Origin: Lachnospiraceae bacterium
Lineage (GTDB): Bacteria > Bacillota > Clostridia > Lachnospirales > Lachnospiraceae
Length of the DNA: 12,450 nucleotides
Direction: 5' to 3'
Assembly: GCA_014804285.1 (NCBI GenBank)
Contig: JAAVAA010000006.1
Location: forward strand, 98,483 to 110,932
Below are positions 1 through 6,501 of the stretch, piece by piece. The translations under genes were made by a program, and so were the position numbers. The notes under the pieces were generated by a model. That model ran no database searches. It was not told where the DNA came from and saw only the letters and a program-made list of their open reading frames with translations. Each line of letters starts with the position of its first letter. Position 1 is the first letter of the stretch.

Positions 1-620
1 TTTACATATTCCCGCTTGGTGTATCCATCTGCCGGACAAGGACTTTTTACCACAGGAACATTATTTTTATGTATAAAACCGATTACATCAGCTTCATTCA
101 TGTACATTAACGGCCGGATAACCGTTAAATCCATCCGATCCAGATAAGTTACCGGCGAAAAGGTGTGAAACCGGCCTTCATAGATTAAGGACAGCAACAT
201 GGTCTCCACAACATCATCCTTGTGATGTGCATATGCTACTTTATTACAGCCTGCCGCTTTAATTGCTTCATTCAGGGCACCTTTGCGCATCTTGGCACAT
301 AGTGAACAGGGATTGGTTTCTTTTCGCTGATGAAAGATAATATCCGCAATATCCGTTTTAACAATTGTATAGGGTATATCAAGAGATTTACACAGTTCTT
401 TAATTTTTCCAAGATCCAGATTATCAAATCCTAAATCTACCGTTACTGCATGAATCTGAAAGGGCTTTGGATAAAACCGCATAAGGCTGTGAAGTCCATA
501 TAACAGCGTAAGACTGTCTTTACCACCGGAAATTCCTACGGCAATATGATCGTCTGTCTCAATCATCTGATAATCATCTACCGCTCTGCGAATATAACTT
601 AATACCTGCTGTAATTTCAT
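1..620 (-). CDS. ttcA: TtcA-family tRNA 2-thiolation protein (partial, C-terminus beyond the left edge)
   Basis: An adenine-nucleotide alpha-hydrolase (PP-loop) protein that probably adds sulfur to a tRNA base, as TtcA does at cytidine 32. It reads from ATG 618-620 and remains open to the window edge, giving about 206 residues. Visible features are the PP-loop SGGKDS at residues 31-36, a CxxC pair (CSLC, C105 and C108), HHKDD near residue 131, and a third cysteine in PCPADG (C195). In TtcA three such cysteines hold a [4Fe-4S] cluster. The CxxC pair and the PCPADG cysteine favour TtcA over the lysidine synthetase TilS, which shares the PP-loop. An AAAGGAAAG ribosome binding site lies about 9 bases before the start. 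It is divergent from the AI-2E-family gene. The exact modified base in this organism is inferred from the family. Confidence 0.85.
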   Translation of the reverse strand, partial: MKLQQVLSYIRRAVDDYQMIETDDHIAVGISGGKDSLTLLYGLHSLMRFYPKPFQIHAVTVDLGFDNLDLGKIKELCKSLDIPYTIVKTDIADIIFHQRKETNPCSLCAKMRKGALNEAIKAAGCNKVAYAHHKDDVVETMLLSLIYEGRFHTFSPVTYLDRMDLTVIRPLMYMNEADVIGFIHKNNVPVVKSPCPADGYTKREYV

Positions 621-651
621 TTCACTGATCTTTCCTTTCCAATTTCAATTA

Positions 652-660
652 ATTCTAACA
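652..660 (-). promoter_or_regulatory. Extended -10 promoter of the ttcA-like gene
   Basis: On the minus strand the sequence reads TGT-TAGAAT, an extended -10 element (TG, one base, hexamer), about 30 bases before the ATG at 620. No good -35 hexamer sits at the usual spacing, which extended -10 promoters tolerate. It implies a leader of roughly 25 bases. The hexamer matches TATAAT at five of six positions. Confidence 0.45.
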
Positions 661-699
661 TATTTTACGATGATTACCATAGTATCTTTAAGAAAAAAA

Positions 700-708
700 T
701 GTTATACT
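700..708 (+). promoter_or_regulatory. Extended -10 promoter of the AI-2E/dtd operon
   Basis: The plus strand reads TGT-TATACT, an extended -10 element, with no obvious -35. Transcription would begin near 715, downstream of the ATG at 670. That makes 670 an unlikely start and favours the ATG at 754 for the AI-2E-family gene. It faces away from the ttcA-like promoter 43 bases to its left. Confidence 0.5.
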
Positions 709-753
709 TTTATAAAAAGAATCAGTTGGGAGGGTAGGGATTTCCCCAAAGAT

Positions 754-2103
754 ATGAAATTTCAAATTGATAAAAAATATATACGCATTGGATTTATAGC
801 ATTTGTAGTAATTGCAGCATCGATCTGCTTTTACTACCTGATATTTCACGGTGATCGTTTTTCTAACCAGATAAATGAACTTTTAAAAGTGATCAGTCCG
901 GTTATGTACGGAATTATCATTGCTTATCTGTTAACACCGCTAGTTAACGGTCTTGAGACTTATCTGTTAAAACCAATTTTACAGCGGCTGAAACAGAATT
1001 CAAATCGGGCGCAAAAGTATATGCGTGGAGTGTCCATCATTATAACACTAGTCATAGTTGTAATGCTGATCTATGCATTTTTCTCAATATTAATCCCGAA
1101 TATTGTGGCCAGTATAAAAACTATTTCTGTTCAATTCCCCACATATATTGAAAATCTCACGAATTGGTCTACTCGGTTTTTGGCAGATAATCCGGATATT
1201 GAGGTAATGGTTGTGCGTTTTCTGGATACCTATTCGGAAGAGTTTTATGATTATTTAAATAACACCATTGTGCCACAAATGGAAACCATTATAAAGCAAG
1301 TTTCTCTAAGTATGATTAGTCTATTGAAAATCCTATGGAATTTTATTATTGGTTTTGTAATCGCCATTTATGTTATGTATAGCAAGGAAACTTTTGCCGG
1401 GCAAGCAAAAAAAATAGTGTATTCTATTTTCCGGACAACAACAGCTAACCAGTTTATTAAAGATGTGCGATTTGCCAGTGATACTTTTATCGGTTTTATC
1501 AGCGGAAAAATTGTTGATTCCTTTATTATCGGCTGTATATGTTTTGTGGGAACCAGCCTGTTAAAAATGCCTTATGCATTGTTAGTCAGTGTTATTGTCG
1601 GTGTAACCAACATAATTCCTTTTTTTGGACCTTATTTAGGAGCTGTTCCCAGTGCGGTGCTGATCTTAATGGTAAGCCCTATAAAATGTGCTTATTTCAT
1701 TATTTTCATCTTGATCTTACAGCAGATCGATGGGAATTTGATTGGTCCGAAGATTCTTGGAGAGTCTACCGGGCTGTCAGGGTTCTGGGTTCTTTTTTCA
1801 ATCACTGTCTTTGGCGGTATTATGGGAATTTCCGGCATGATCATTGGAGTTCCGCTTTTTGCAGTTTTATATGCATTTATCCGCCGTCATACTAATAAGA
1901 TGTTGGAAAAACGCGGTCTTCCCACGCAAACAGAGCAATATTTAAATGTGGATTATATTGAAGAATCAGCTTTTATTCCCAGAGAAACCGGTAAAAATCC
2001 AAAAAGCTTTTTCCGGCTTGGTAAGCAACGTAAACAGAAAAATATAGCAGGCGAAACTACTATAAATAATAAAAAAGAAGCAGGAGAGCAGCAAAAGCCA
2101 TGA
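754..2103 (+). CDS. AI-2E family transporter (TqsA/PerM-like membrane protein)
   Basis: A polytopic membrane protein of the AI-2E exporter family, 449 residues from this start. Members export signal molecules or small solutes, but the substrate here cannot be read from sequence. There are hydrophobic segments near residues 12-30, 45-65, 90-115 and 190-205, then a cluster from about 250 to 380. Family hallmarks in the second half include GKIVDS, VTNIIPFFGPYLGAVP, QQIDGNLIGPKILG and GISGMIIGVPLFAVLYA. The C-terminal ~70 residues are a hydrophilic, Lys/Gln-rich tail. An in-frame ATG at 670 would add 28 residues that match no family feature and lie upstream of the predicted transcription start, so I chose 754. 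The ribosome binding site is not ideal: GGGAGGG at 728-734 is far away and GGGA at 737-740 is closer. The stop overlaps the dtd start (ATGA). Confidence 0.88.
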   Translation: MKFQIDKKYIRIGFIAFVVIAASICFYYLIFHGDRFSNQINELLKVISPVMYGIIIAYLLTPLVNGLETYLLKPILQRLKQNSNRAQKYMRGVSIIITLVIVVMLIYAFFSILIPNIVASIKTISVQFPTYIENLTNWSTRFLADNPDIEVMVVRFLDTYSEEFYDYLNNTIVPQMETIIKQVSLSMISLLKILWNFIIGFVIAIYVMYSKETFAGQAKKIVYSIFRTTTANQFIKDVRFASDTFIGFISGKIVDSFIIGCICFVGTSLLKMPYALLVSVIVGVTNIIPFFGPYLGAVPSAVLILMVSPIKCAYFIIFILILQQIDGNLIGPKILGESTGLSGFWVLFSITVFGGIMGISGMIIGVPLFAVLYAFIRRHTNKMLEKRGLPTQTEQYLNVDYIEESAFIPRETGKNPKSFFRLGKQRKQKNIAGETTINNKKEAGEQQKP

Positions 2104-2552
2104 GGTTTGTGATACAGAGAGTAAAACAGGCAAATGTACAGGTTGATCAAAAGGTTGTCGGAGAAATATCACAGGGTTATTTGGTTTTTGTAGGGATTAC
2201 GGATACAGATGATCAAAAAATTGCTGACAAAATGATCCATAAGCTGCTGAATTTGCGTATTTTTGAAGATGAAGAAGGAAAAACGAACCTAAGCTTGGAA
2301 AATGTTCATGGCGAATTGTTAATTATTTCACAATTCACATTATATGCAGATTGCCGTAAAGGCAATCGTCCATCCTTTGGTAATGCCGGAAACCCTGAAT
2401 TTGCCAATAAAATGTATGAATACATTATTCAGAAATGCTCCGAAACGGTTCCTCATGTTGCTAAGGGAGTTTTTGGCGCGCATATGGAGGTATCTATAAT
2501 CAATAACGGTCCCTTTACAATATTACTTGATTCTGATGAAATATGTAAATGA
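2100..2552 (+). CDS. dtd: D-aminoacyl-tRNA deacylase (Dtd)
   Basis: A cytosolic proofreading enzyme that hydrolyses D-amino acids, and in this family also glycine mischarged on tRNA-Ala, from charged tRNA. At 150 residues it is the standard bacterial Dtd length. The first signature, SQFTL, is at residues 77-81. The second, normally NxGPVT, is NNGPFT at 135-140, so the valine between proline and threonine is phenylalanine here while the Gly-cisPro pair is kept. The N-terminus (MRFVIQRVKQANVQVD) and GVFGAHMEV at 123-131 are also typical. Its ATG overlaps the stop of the AI-2E-family gene by four bases, which suggests translational coupling. In many Firmicutes dtd follows relA; that link is absent here. 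Confidence 0.95.
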   Translation: MRFVIQRVKQANVQVDQKVVGEISQGYLVFVGITDTDDQKIADKMIHKLLNLRIFEDEEGKTNLSLENVHGELLIISQFTLYADCRKGNRPSFGNAGNPEFANKMYEYIIQKCSETVPHVAKGVFGAHMEVSIINNGPFTILLDSDEICK

Positions 2553-2563
2553 GGTAATTTGCT

Positions 2564-2854
2564 ATGAAGCTATTAATTATTGGAATAATCATTTTTTTGG
2601 TGGTTCTGTATATATATACCTTTATTAAATACAAAAAGCGAAAAAACAGCCATGTAAGTGCTGTAGAGGAATTTAAACGTAAATATCATAAAAAGCATGT
2701 GGATGATGTCAACGCTCAGGAGGATTCAGTTATAATATATAAGACAAAGTTTAATAGTGATCTCGATTATATCGAGCCCGGACAACTGATCCAGGAATGT
2801 CAGGAAATGAAAGAACCAAAACCTGCCAAGAAGTTTGGTAAATTGCAATTTTAA
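2564..2854 (+). CDS. Small single-helix membrane protein, function unknown
   Basis: I do not recognise this 96-residue protein. Residues 3-20 form one very hydrophobic helix (LLIIGIIIFLVVLYIYTF), followed at once by a basic stretch KYKKRKN. This suggests an N-out, C-in anchor with a hydrophilic cytosolic tail of about 70 residues. The tail is rich in Lys and Glu and has no motif I can name. A TGAGG ribosome binding site overlaps the dtd stop, about 9 bases before the ATG, and the gap to dtd is only 11 bases. It is therefore almost certainly translated as the third gene of the AI-2E/dtd operon. It could be an accessory protein of the transporter, but that rests on position only. Confidence 0.7.
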   Translation: MKLLIIGIIIFLVVLYIYTFIKYKKRKNSHVSAVEEFKRKYHKKHVDDVNAQEDSVIIYKTKFNSDLDYIEPGQLIQECQEMKEPKPAKKFGKLQF

Positions 2855-2871
2855 TAGAGAATTTTACTATG

Positions 2872-2896
2872 GTTAACATAAGTAAATTATGTTAAC
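2872..2896. repeat. Perfect 10-bp inverted repeat after the dtd operon
   Basis: GTTAACATAA at 2872-2881 and TTATGTTAAC at 2887-2896 are exact reverse complements around a 5-base loop, GTAAA. It starts 17 bases after the stop of the small membrane protein. The stem is AT-rich and followed only by TGTTTAAGG, so it would be a weak terminator. The size and symmetry also fit a protein binding site. Confidence 0.75.
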
Positions 2897-2909
2897 TGTT
2901 TAAGGTATT

Positions 2910-2989
2910 ACAAGTTTAACGAATTAGTTGCGTCCGAGAAATTACCATCTATAGGTCTAATAAAAGACGCAACTATTCGTTAAACTTGT
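2910..2989. repeat. Long imperfect inverted repeat (24-25 bp arms, 31-base loop)
   Basis: The left arm, 2910-2934, begins ACAAGTTTAACGAAT and ends AGTTGCGTC. The right arm, 2966-2989, is its reverse complement except for one extra T in the left arm. The loop is 2935-2965. No clean T-run follows (GTGTTTTGCG), and the flanks show no target-site duplication. This is much longer than an ordinary terminator stem. It could be a transcript-end hairpin, a repeated palindromic element or a regulatory structure; the sequence alone does not decide. Confidence 0.75.
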
Positions 2990-3005
2990 GTTTTGCGAAT
3001 AGTTG
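2970..3005. repeat. Alternative 10-bp inverted repeat sharing the right arm of the long repeat
   Basis: CAACTATTCG at 2970-2979, which lies inside the right arm of the long inverted repeat, is exactly complementary to CGAATAGTTG at 2996-3005 across a 16-base loop. It cannot pair with the left arm at 2920-2930 and with this third copy at once, so the two hairpins exclude each other. A T-rich stretch (CTTCTCTTTTTTACC) follows some 15 bases later. Confidence 0.6.
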
Positions 3006-3132
3006 GATTGATCTATTTCACTTCTCTTTTTTACCTTTCACAGACATATAAGGACGATTATCCCTGGATATATTCATATATTTATTATATGTAGATGATA
3101 ATATCTGATCCATAGCATAAATTAGGAATATT

Positions 3133-3167
3133 AAAACGCCGGCAATAACGAAGTATACCGACGTTTT
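3133..3167 (-). terminator. Intrinsic terminator of the cytidylate-kinase-like gene
   Basis: On the minus strand AAAACGTCGG pairs with CCGGCGTTTT over 10 positions, nine Watson-Crick and one G-U, around a 15-base loop. It ends in TTTTAATATT and lies 54-88 bases after the stop at 3221. Read on the plus strand the wobble becomes a C-A mismatch, but a run of six T follows, so it may also stop transcripts coming from the dtd operon. Confidence 0.5.
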
Positions 3168-3220
3168 TTGAAAAATATGAAAAATAAATTGATTATGCAA
3201 AATTATAAAATAGCTGTGTA

Positions 3221-3850
3221 TTATATGTTATTTTTTGATTCAAAATCTTCAATGTACTGCGTCAGAAGTTTAACCGTACCTTCAACCCCCAAAATGCTGC
3301 TGTTAATACACAGATCATAACTATCCGCACGCCCCCACTTTTTGGAGGAATAGTAATTATAGTAGCTTTGACGCTGTTTGTCTTTCTTTACACACATATC
3401 TTTAGCTTTGGAAGCATCCAGATCATATTTCTGCATAATACGTTTTGTTTTAGCTTCTTCATCCGCATAAATAAAAATATGAACACAGTTTTTCATTTCA
3501 CTTAATGCATAATCTGCACAGCGTCCAACAATGATACAGGGTTCTTCCTGGGCAATCTTTTTGATGGTATCAAATTGTGCCAGAAAGACTTTGTGGCTGA
3601 TAGGCATATCTACAAAATGTGACGCATTATAGCCAAAAGAATAAGTATCCATAACAAGATTATATAAAAATGAACTGGTTGGTCTCTCATCATGATTCTC
3701 CAGCATTTCTTCACAGAATCCACTCTCCTTTGCGGCTCTGGAAAGAAGCTCCTTATCATAGCATTTAATCCCAAAATACTCAGCAACCTTCTCTCCGATT
3801 TCTCTTCCGGCGGAACCAAATTGACGTCCGATTGTGATGACTGTATTCAT
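3221..3850 (-). CDS. Cytidylate kinase-like family protein
   Basis: A nucleoside-monophosphate-kinase-fold protein of the cytidylate kinase-like (CMK2-type) family, 209 residues from this start. Residues 4-18 read VITIGRQFGSAGREI. This is the family's version of the P-loop, with G-x-A-G-R instead of the usual GK[ST]. It is followed by the typical YDKELL near residue 31, VGRCADYAL near 110, and a region rich in Lys and Tyr (KDKQRQSYYNYYSSKKWG) near 160. The phosphate acceptor is not known for most members, so the true substrate is uncertain. The start at 3848-3850 is preceded by AGGAGG with a 7-base gap. A longer reading from 3880 lacks a ribosome binding site and would place that site inside the gene. 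It is monocistronic, with its own promoter and terminator. Confidence 0.85.
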   Translation of the reverse strand: MNTVITIGRQFGSAGREIGEKVAEYFGIKCYDKELLSRAAKESGFCEEMLENHDERPTSSFLYNLVMDTYSFGYNASHFVDMPISHKVFLAQFDTIKKIAQEEPCIIVGRCADYALSEMKNCVHIFIYADEEAKTKRIMQKYDLDASKAKDMCVKKDKQRQSYYNYYSSKKWGRADSYDLCINSSILGVEGTVKLLTQYIEDFESKNNI

Positions 3851-3938
3851 ATCATATCCTCCTGCTTTCTTATAAGACATTATTCATCGTCAGCATATTC
3901 AAAAAAATATATTCCCAATGAATGGTATTTATAAGAAT

Positions 3939-3967
3939 ATTATACACAAAATTTATTGATTGCACAA
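3939..3967 (-). promoter_or_regulatory. Promoter of the cytidylate-kinase-like gene
   Basis: Minus strand: -35 TTGTGC (plus 3962-3967), a 17-base spacer, and a perfect -10 TATAAT (plus 3939-3944). Transcription would start near 3932, giving a leader of about 80 bases. The leader contains the palindrome CTTATAAG but no terminator. Confidence 0.65.
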
Positions 3968-4006
3968 TAATAATGAAAAAGGTGTTGGATAAAGCTTCTT
4001 ACTAAA

Positions 4007-4048
4007 GATAAAAACCGCATCCCACGAAAATGGAATGCGGTTTTTATC
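4007..4048 (-). terminator. Intrinsic terminator after cstA
   Basis: GATAAAAACCGCAT at 4007-4020 and ATGCGGTTTTTATC at 4035-4048 are perfect complements. The stem extends four more positions with one mismatch, to a CGAAAA loop. On the minus strand it lies 22 bases after the cstA stop and ends GCGGTTTTTATC. The A and T runs are symmetric, so it would also work from the other direction. Confidence 0.9.
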
Positions 4049-4069
4049 ATACCTATTATGTATCAAAAC

Positions 4070-5773
4070 TTATGCTTTTTTTGCATTTTTCTTTAAGAAC
4101 AATGTCTGGAAGCCTTCCACAACCAGAATCACTGCAAGAACTGCCATTGCTGCTGCAAAGATAAGCTGGAACCAGTCACCCCATGCTGCTGTGCCTCCGG
4201 CAACCATGCCGATCTTGGCCTTCACAGTAAGAATTAAGCTGGTCAATGTTGCTGCAAGCATGAATACCATAGGAACATAGAACATTTTGTTGTTCTTTCC
4301 TGCGTTGCCAAGCCATGCTGCAACAGCCATCAATGCGATACCTGCAAGTAACTGGTTAGCAGCACCAAACAATCCCCAAATCTGGCTTAAGCTCAATCCG
4401 CCAAGAACGCATCCGATAATTACCATGATTGCTGTTCCTACAAGGGGATGTGCAAGGAATTTGCGCACGCCTGCTGCTTCTTTGTAGGTTGATTCTCCTT
4501 TCTTTAAGAACAGTTCGGAGAACATGAAACGGCTTAAACGTGTACCGGTATCCAAACTGGTAAGAGCAAATACGGATACTGCCAAAGTAAGCAATGCATA
4601 AATGGTAGCATATACAGTACTGGTCTCAGTTCCAAACATGGTCGCAATACCAGCTGCAAAAGCTGCGGAAGGTGAACCGAATTCGCCGCCGGTATACTTA
4701 TCAAATACCATACCTACAGCAATCAGGGAAACAACACCCAGTGCAGATTCAATTAACATGGAACCATAACCGATTGCCTTAGCATCTTTTTCATTTGCCA
4801 GCTGCTTGGAAGAGGTTCCGGTAGCAATTAAGCTGTGGAAACCGGAACATGCACCACAGGCTACGGTAATAAACAATGTAGGGAATAATGTTCCAATGCC
4901 CACTTTCCAACCTGTAAATGCAGGAATTGTGAAGGTTGCGGTACCGGTAAATGCGGAAATGAAAATACCGCCAAAAGCAACGATCATCATTGCATAAAGC
5001 AGGAAACTGGATAAGTAATCACGGGGCTGCAACAGAATCCATACAGGCACCAGTGAAGCAATTGTAATGTATAAACCGATCAGAACGATCCATGCGGTAC
5101 GTCCAAGGATAAGACCAACGTTAAGCCCCAAAACAACGCAGAGTACAATACCGACAATGCCGCCGATGGTTGCGGGAACAGTTCCTACATGGAAACGGTT
5201 GGTTACAATACCATAAATGATTGCAAGTACAATAAACAACACGGAAATCATAGCTGTTGTCTGTGCTCCGGTAGGATTGGTCGTTAAGCCGAATCCGCCT
5301 TCAGGAGTAAAGAAAGTACCTGCTACTACGTTTACGAAGGAAGCGATTACCAAAATCAGAACCAACAGTGCAAAGATGGTAAAGAGCTTCTGGGCTCTGT
5401 CACCCATGGAATCTTTGATGATTTCTCCAACGGATTTTCCGTCATGACGAACGGAAGCAAACAGGGAACCAAAGTCCTGAAGACCGCCAAAGAAGATACC
5501 ACCGATAATACACCATAAGAATACAGGAAGCCATCCGAAAACAGAAGCCTGGATAGGTCCGTTGATCGGACCTGCACCTGCAATCGATGAAAAATGATGT
5601 CCCATAAGGACTACCGGAGGTGCTGCAACATAATCAACACCATCCTGTAACTCCTCTGCAGGAGTTTTTCTGGAAGGATCAATGCCCCACTGCTTTGCCA
5701 GCCATGAACCATAGGTTACATAACCGATAACAAGCAAAACAACTGCGGCAACGATAATAAGTATTGCTGTCAT
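4070..5773 (-). CDS. cstA: CstA-family carbon starvation protein / pyruvate-type transporter
   Basis: A polytopic inner-membrane transporter of the CstA family, whose studied members take up pyruvate or peptides under carbon limitation. The 567 residues include about 15 hydrophobic segments. The family signature HHFSSIAGAGPINGP begins at residue 59, followed by WCIIGGIFFGGLQDFGSLFASVRHDGKSVGEI. It is shorter than the ~700-residue Escherichia coli CstA and similar to the short form common in anaerobic Firmicutes. The Ala/Gly-rich composition makes this stretch visibly GC-richer than its neighbours, and I see no sign of transfer. AAGGAG lies 7 bases before the ATG. It follows the 163-aa gene by 29 bases and shares its promoter and leader terminator. 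The C-terminus is basic (LFLKKNAKKA). The substrate is inferred from the family, not read from sequence. Confidence 0.93.
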   Translation of the reverse strand: MTAILIIVAAVVLLVIGYVTYGSWLAKQWGIDPSRKTPAEELQDGVDYVAAPPVVLMGHHFSSIAGAGPINGPIQASVFGWLPVFLWCIIGGIFFGGLQDFGSLFASVRHDGKSVGEIIKDSMGDRAQKLFTIFALLVLILVIASFVNVVAGTFFTPEGGFGLTTNPTGAQTTAMISVLFIVLAIIYGIVTNRFHVGTVPATIGGIVGIVLCVVLGLNVGLILGRTAWIVLIGLYITIASLVPVWILLQPRDYLSSFLLYAMMIVAFGGIFISAFTGTATFTIPAFTGWKVGIGTLFPTLFITVACGACSGFHSLIATGTSSKQLANEKDAKAIGYGSMLIESALGVVSLIAVGMVFDKYTGGEFGSPSAAFAAGIATMFGTETSTVYATIYALLTLAVSVFALTSLDTGTRLSRFMFSELFLKKGESTYKEAAGVRKFLAHPLVGTAIMVIIGCVLGGLSLSQIWGLFGAANQLLAGIALMAVAAWLGNAGKNNKMFYVPMVFMLAATLTSLILTVKAKIGMVAGGTAAWGDWFQLIFAAAMAVLAVILVVEGFQTLFLKKNAKKA

Positions 5774-5802
5774 TTTTTTTCTCCTTTACTTGTAATAAGT
5801 TT

Positions 5803-6294
5803 TTAAATAATATTGCGAACGAGCTTCTTAAAACTGCGTCCCAGGCGGTTATATGCCGCCCGTCCTGTGGACAGCTCGATGGCAACCAAGCGATAATTAC
5901 TCCACCCCTGAAATCCGAGACGGTAGCTCTGATAATGGCGGAGTTTCGAAATCTGAAAGAAAGCTTCCTCCGTAATCATATCTGCAAGAATGATAAGCGC
6001 CACATCTGTATTACGGTGGCTTGTGTGAGGCTTCACATTTGCAGTCCCTCTGCTCCAAGCATCCTGATCCATCTGAAGAAGTTTTTCCAAATCCAGATTA
6101 TCTTCTGAAGCAAAATAAACATACTCCTTAGATTCCGCTTCTGAAATTACTGCACTCTTTACCAGAAAAAACTGCTCATCATGGGTGTGAAACTGAGCTT
6201 CTGCCACAAAAGGCGGCTCTATATTATCCCGCTTCACATCATAGTAAACTTGAAAAGAGCTTAAAAGCTTTTCCAGAATCTCATCTTTATTCAT
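5803..6294 (-). CDS. Unrecognised soluble protein encoded directly upstream of cstA
   Basis: I do not recognise this 163-residue protein. It has no signal peptide or membrane helix, so it is probably cytosolic. The N-terminal half is acidic (MNKDEILEKLLSSFQ, then AEAQFHTHDEQFFLVKSA). The middle has a hydrophobic strand, TDVALIILADMI, near residue 96. The C-terminal third is basic and aromatic (LRHYQSYRLGFQGWSNYRL, then RSFKKLVRNII). GGAGAG lies about 12 bases before the ATG at 6292-6294. It is the first gene behind the promoter at 6405-6433 and is 29 bases ahead of cstA, so the two are co-transcribed. Some CstA-type transporters have small partner proteins encoded beside them; this protein does not resemble those short proteins but could play a similar part. 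That role is inference from position. Confidence 0.8.
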   Translation of the reverse strand: MNKDEILEKLLSSFQVYYDVKRDNIEPPFVAEAQFHTHDEQFFLVKSAVISEAESKEYVYFASEDNLDLEKLLQMDQDAWSRGTANVKPHTSHRNTDVALIILADMITEEAFFQISKLRHYQSYRLGFQGWSNYRLVAIELSTGRAAYNRLGRSFKKLVRNII

Positions 6295-6332
6295 ATATAC
6301 TGCTCTCTCCTAACGGATTGCTATATTTCCCG

Positions 6333-6364
6333 AAAAAAACAGATATCCGCAAAGGGGATACCTG
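6333..6364 (-). terminator. Leader terminator inside the 5' UTR of the 163-aa gene-cstA operon
   Basis: On the minus strand CAGGTATCC pairs with GGATATCTG over 9 positions (one G-U) around a 7-base loop, CCTTTGC, and is followed directly by seven T (plus 6333-6339). This is a textbook intrinsic terminator. It lies downstream of a good promoter and 38 bases before the first start codon, so it would cut cstA transcription unless overridden. It could also be the end of the rluD transcript, but no other promoter lies between it and the gene. Confidence 0.85.
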
Positions 6365-6398
6365 CAATCTTTGTGATACCTCTTTGTATCTGCATTTA
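6333..6398 (-). promoter_or_regulatory. Short attenuator-like leader of the cstA operon
   Basis: About 66 bases from the predicted start to the end of the terminator T-run. Upstream of the terminator, minus-strand GATAC (plus 6386-6390) can pair with either of two GTATC copies (plus 6375-6379 or 6357-6361). CAAAGAGG (plus 6379-6386) can pair with CCCCTTTG (plus 6350-6357) with one mismatch. The pairings to 6350-6361 would break the terminator stem. GGTATC occurs twice, 18 bases apart. It matches no riboswitch class I can name and is short for most, so an RNA-binding antiterminator is the other option. Confidence 0.5.
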
Positions 6399-6404
6399 AA
6401 ACTA

Positions 6405-6433
6405 ATTATACTCATATATATACCAAAAAACAA
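6405..6433 (-). promoter_or_regulatory. Promoter of the 163-aa gene-cstA operon
   Basis: Minus strand: -35 TTGTTT (plus 6428-6433), a 17-base spacer, and a perfect -10 TATAAT (plus 6405-6410). Transcription would start near 6398, just ahead of the leader terminator. It lies 69 bases after the rluD stop. Confidence 0.65.
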
Positions 6434-6501
6434 GTATTTTCTGCATAAAAACTTTATAAATATTAATGAAAATTTAATTTTTTAATTAGTACTGCAATCT
6501 T

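Noticed and set aside
670..753. A 28-residue N-terminal extension of the AI-2E-family protein
   Set aside because: No ribosome binding site, no family similarity, and the extended -10 promoter at 700-708 would start transcription after this ATG.
1539..1895. A 118-codon frame inside the AI-2E-family gene
   Set aside because: Same-strand shadow of a conserved membrane protein region; Cys/Trp-rich and without a ribosome binding site.
2910..2989. Long inverted repeat read as a transposon end pair or MITE
   Set aside because: There is no target-site duplication in the flanks, no recognisable transposase ends and no evidence here of a second copy, so it is reported only as an inverted repeat.
3018..3200. 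A 60-codon minus-strand reading frame encoding a one-helix peptide downstream of the cytidylate-kinase-like gene
   Set aside because: It needs a TTG start with no ribosome binding site, and the likely terminator of the upstream gene (3133-3167) lies in its middle. The hydrophobic peptide is expected from AT-rich DNA. It cannot be fully excluded.
3851..3880. A 10-residue N-terminal extension of the cytidylate-kinase-like protein
   Set aside because: The strong AGGAGG lies inside it, correctly spaced for the ATG at 3850, and the upstream ATG has no ribosome binding site.
6333..6398. The cstA leader as a known riboswitch class
   Set aside because: The leader before the terminator is too short and lacks conserved cores of the classes I know (purine, glycine, SAM, TPP, T-box), so no class was assigned.
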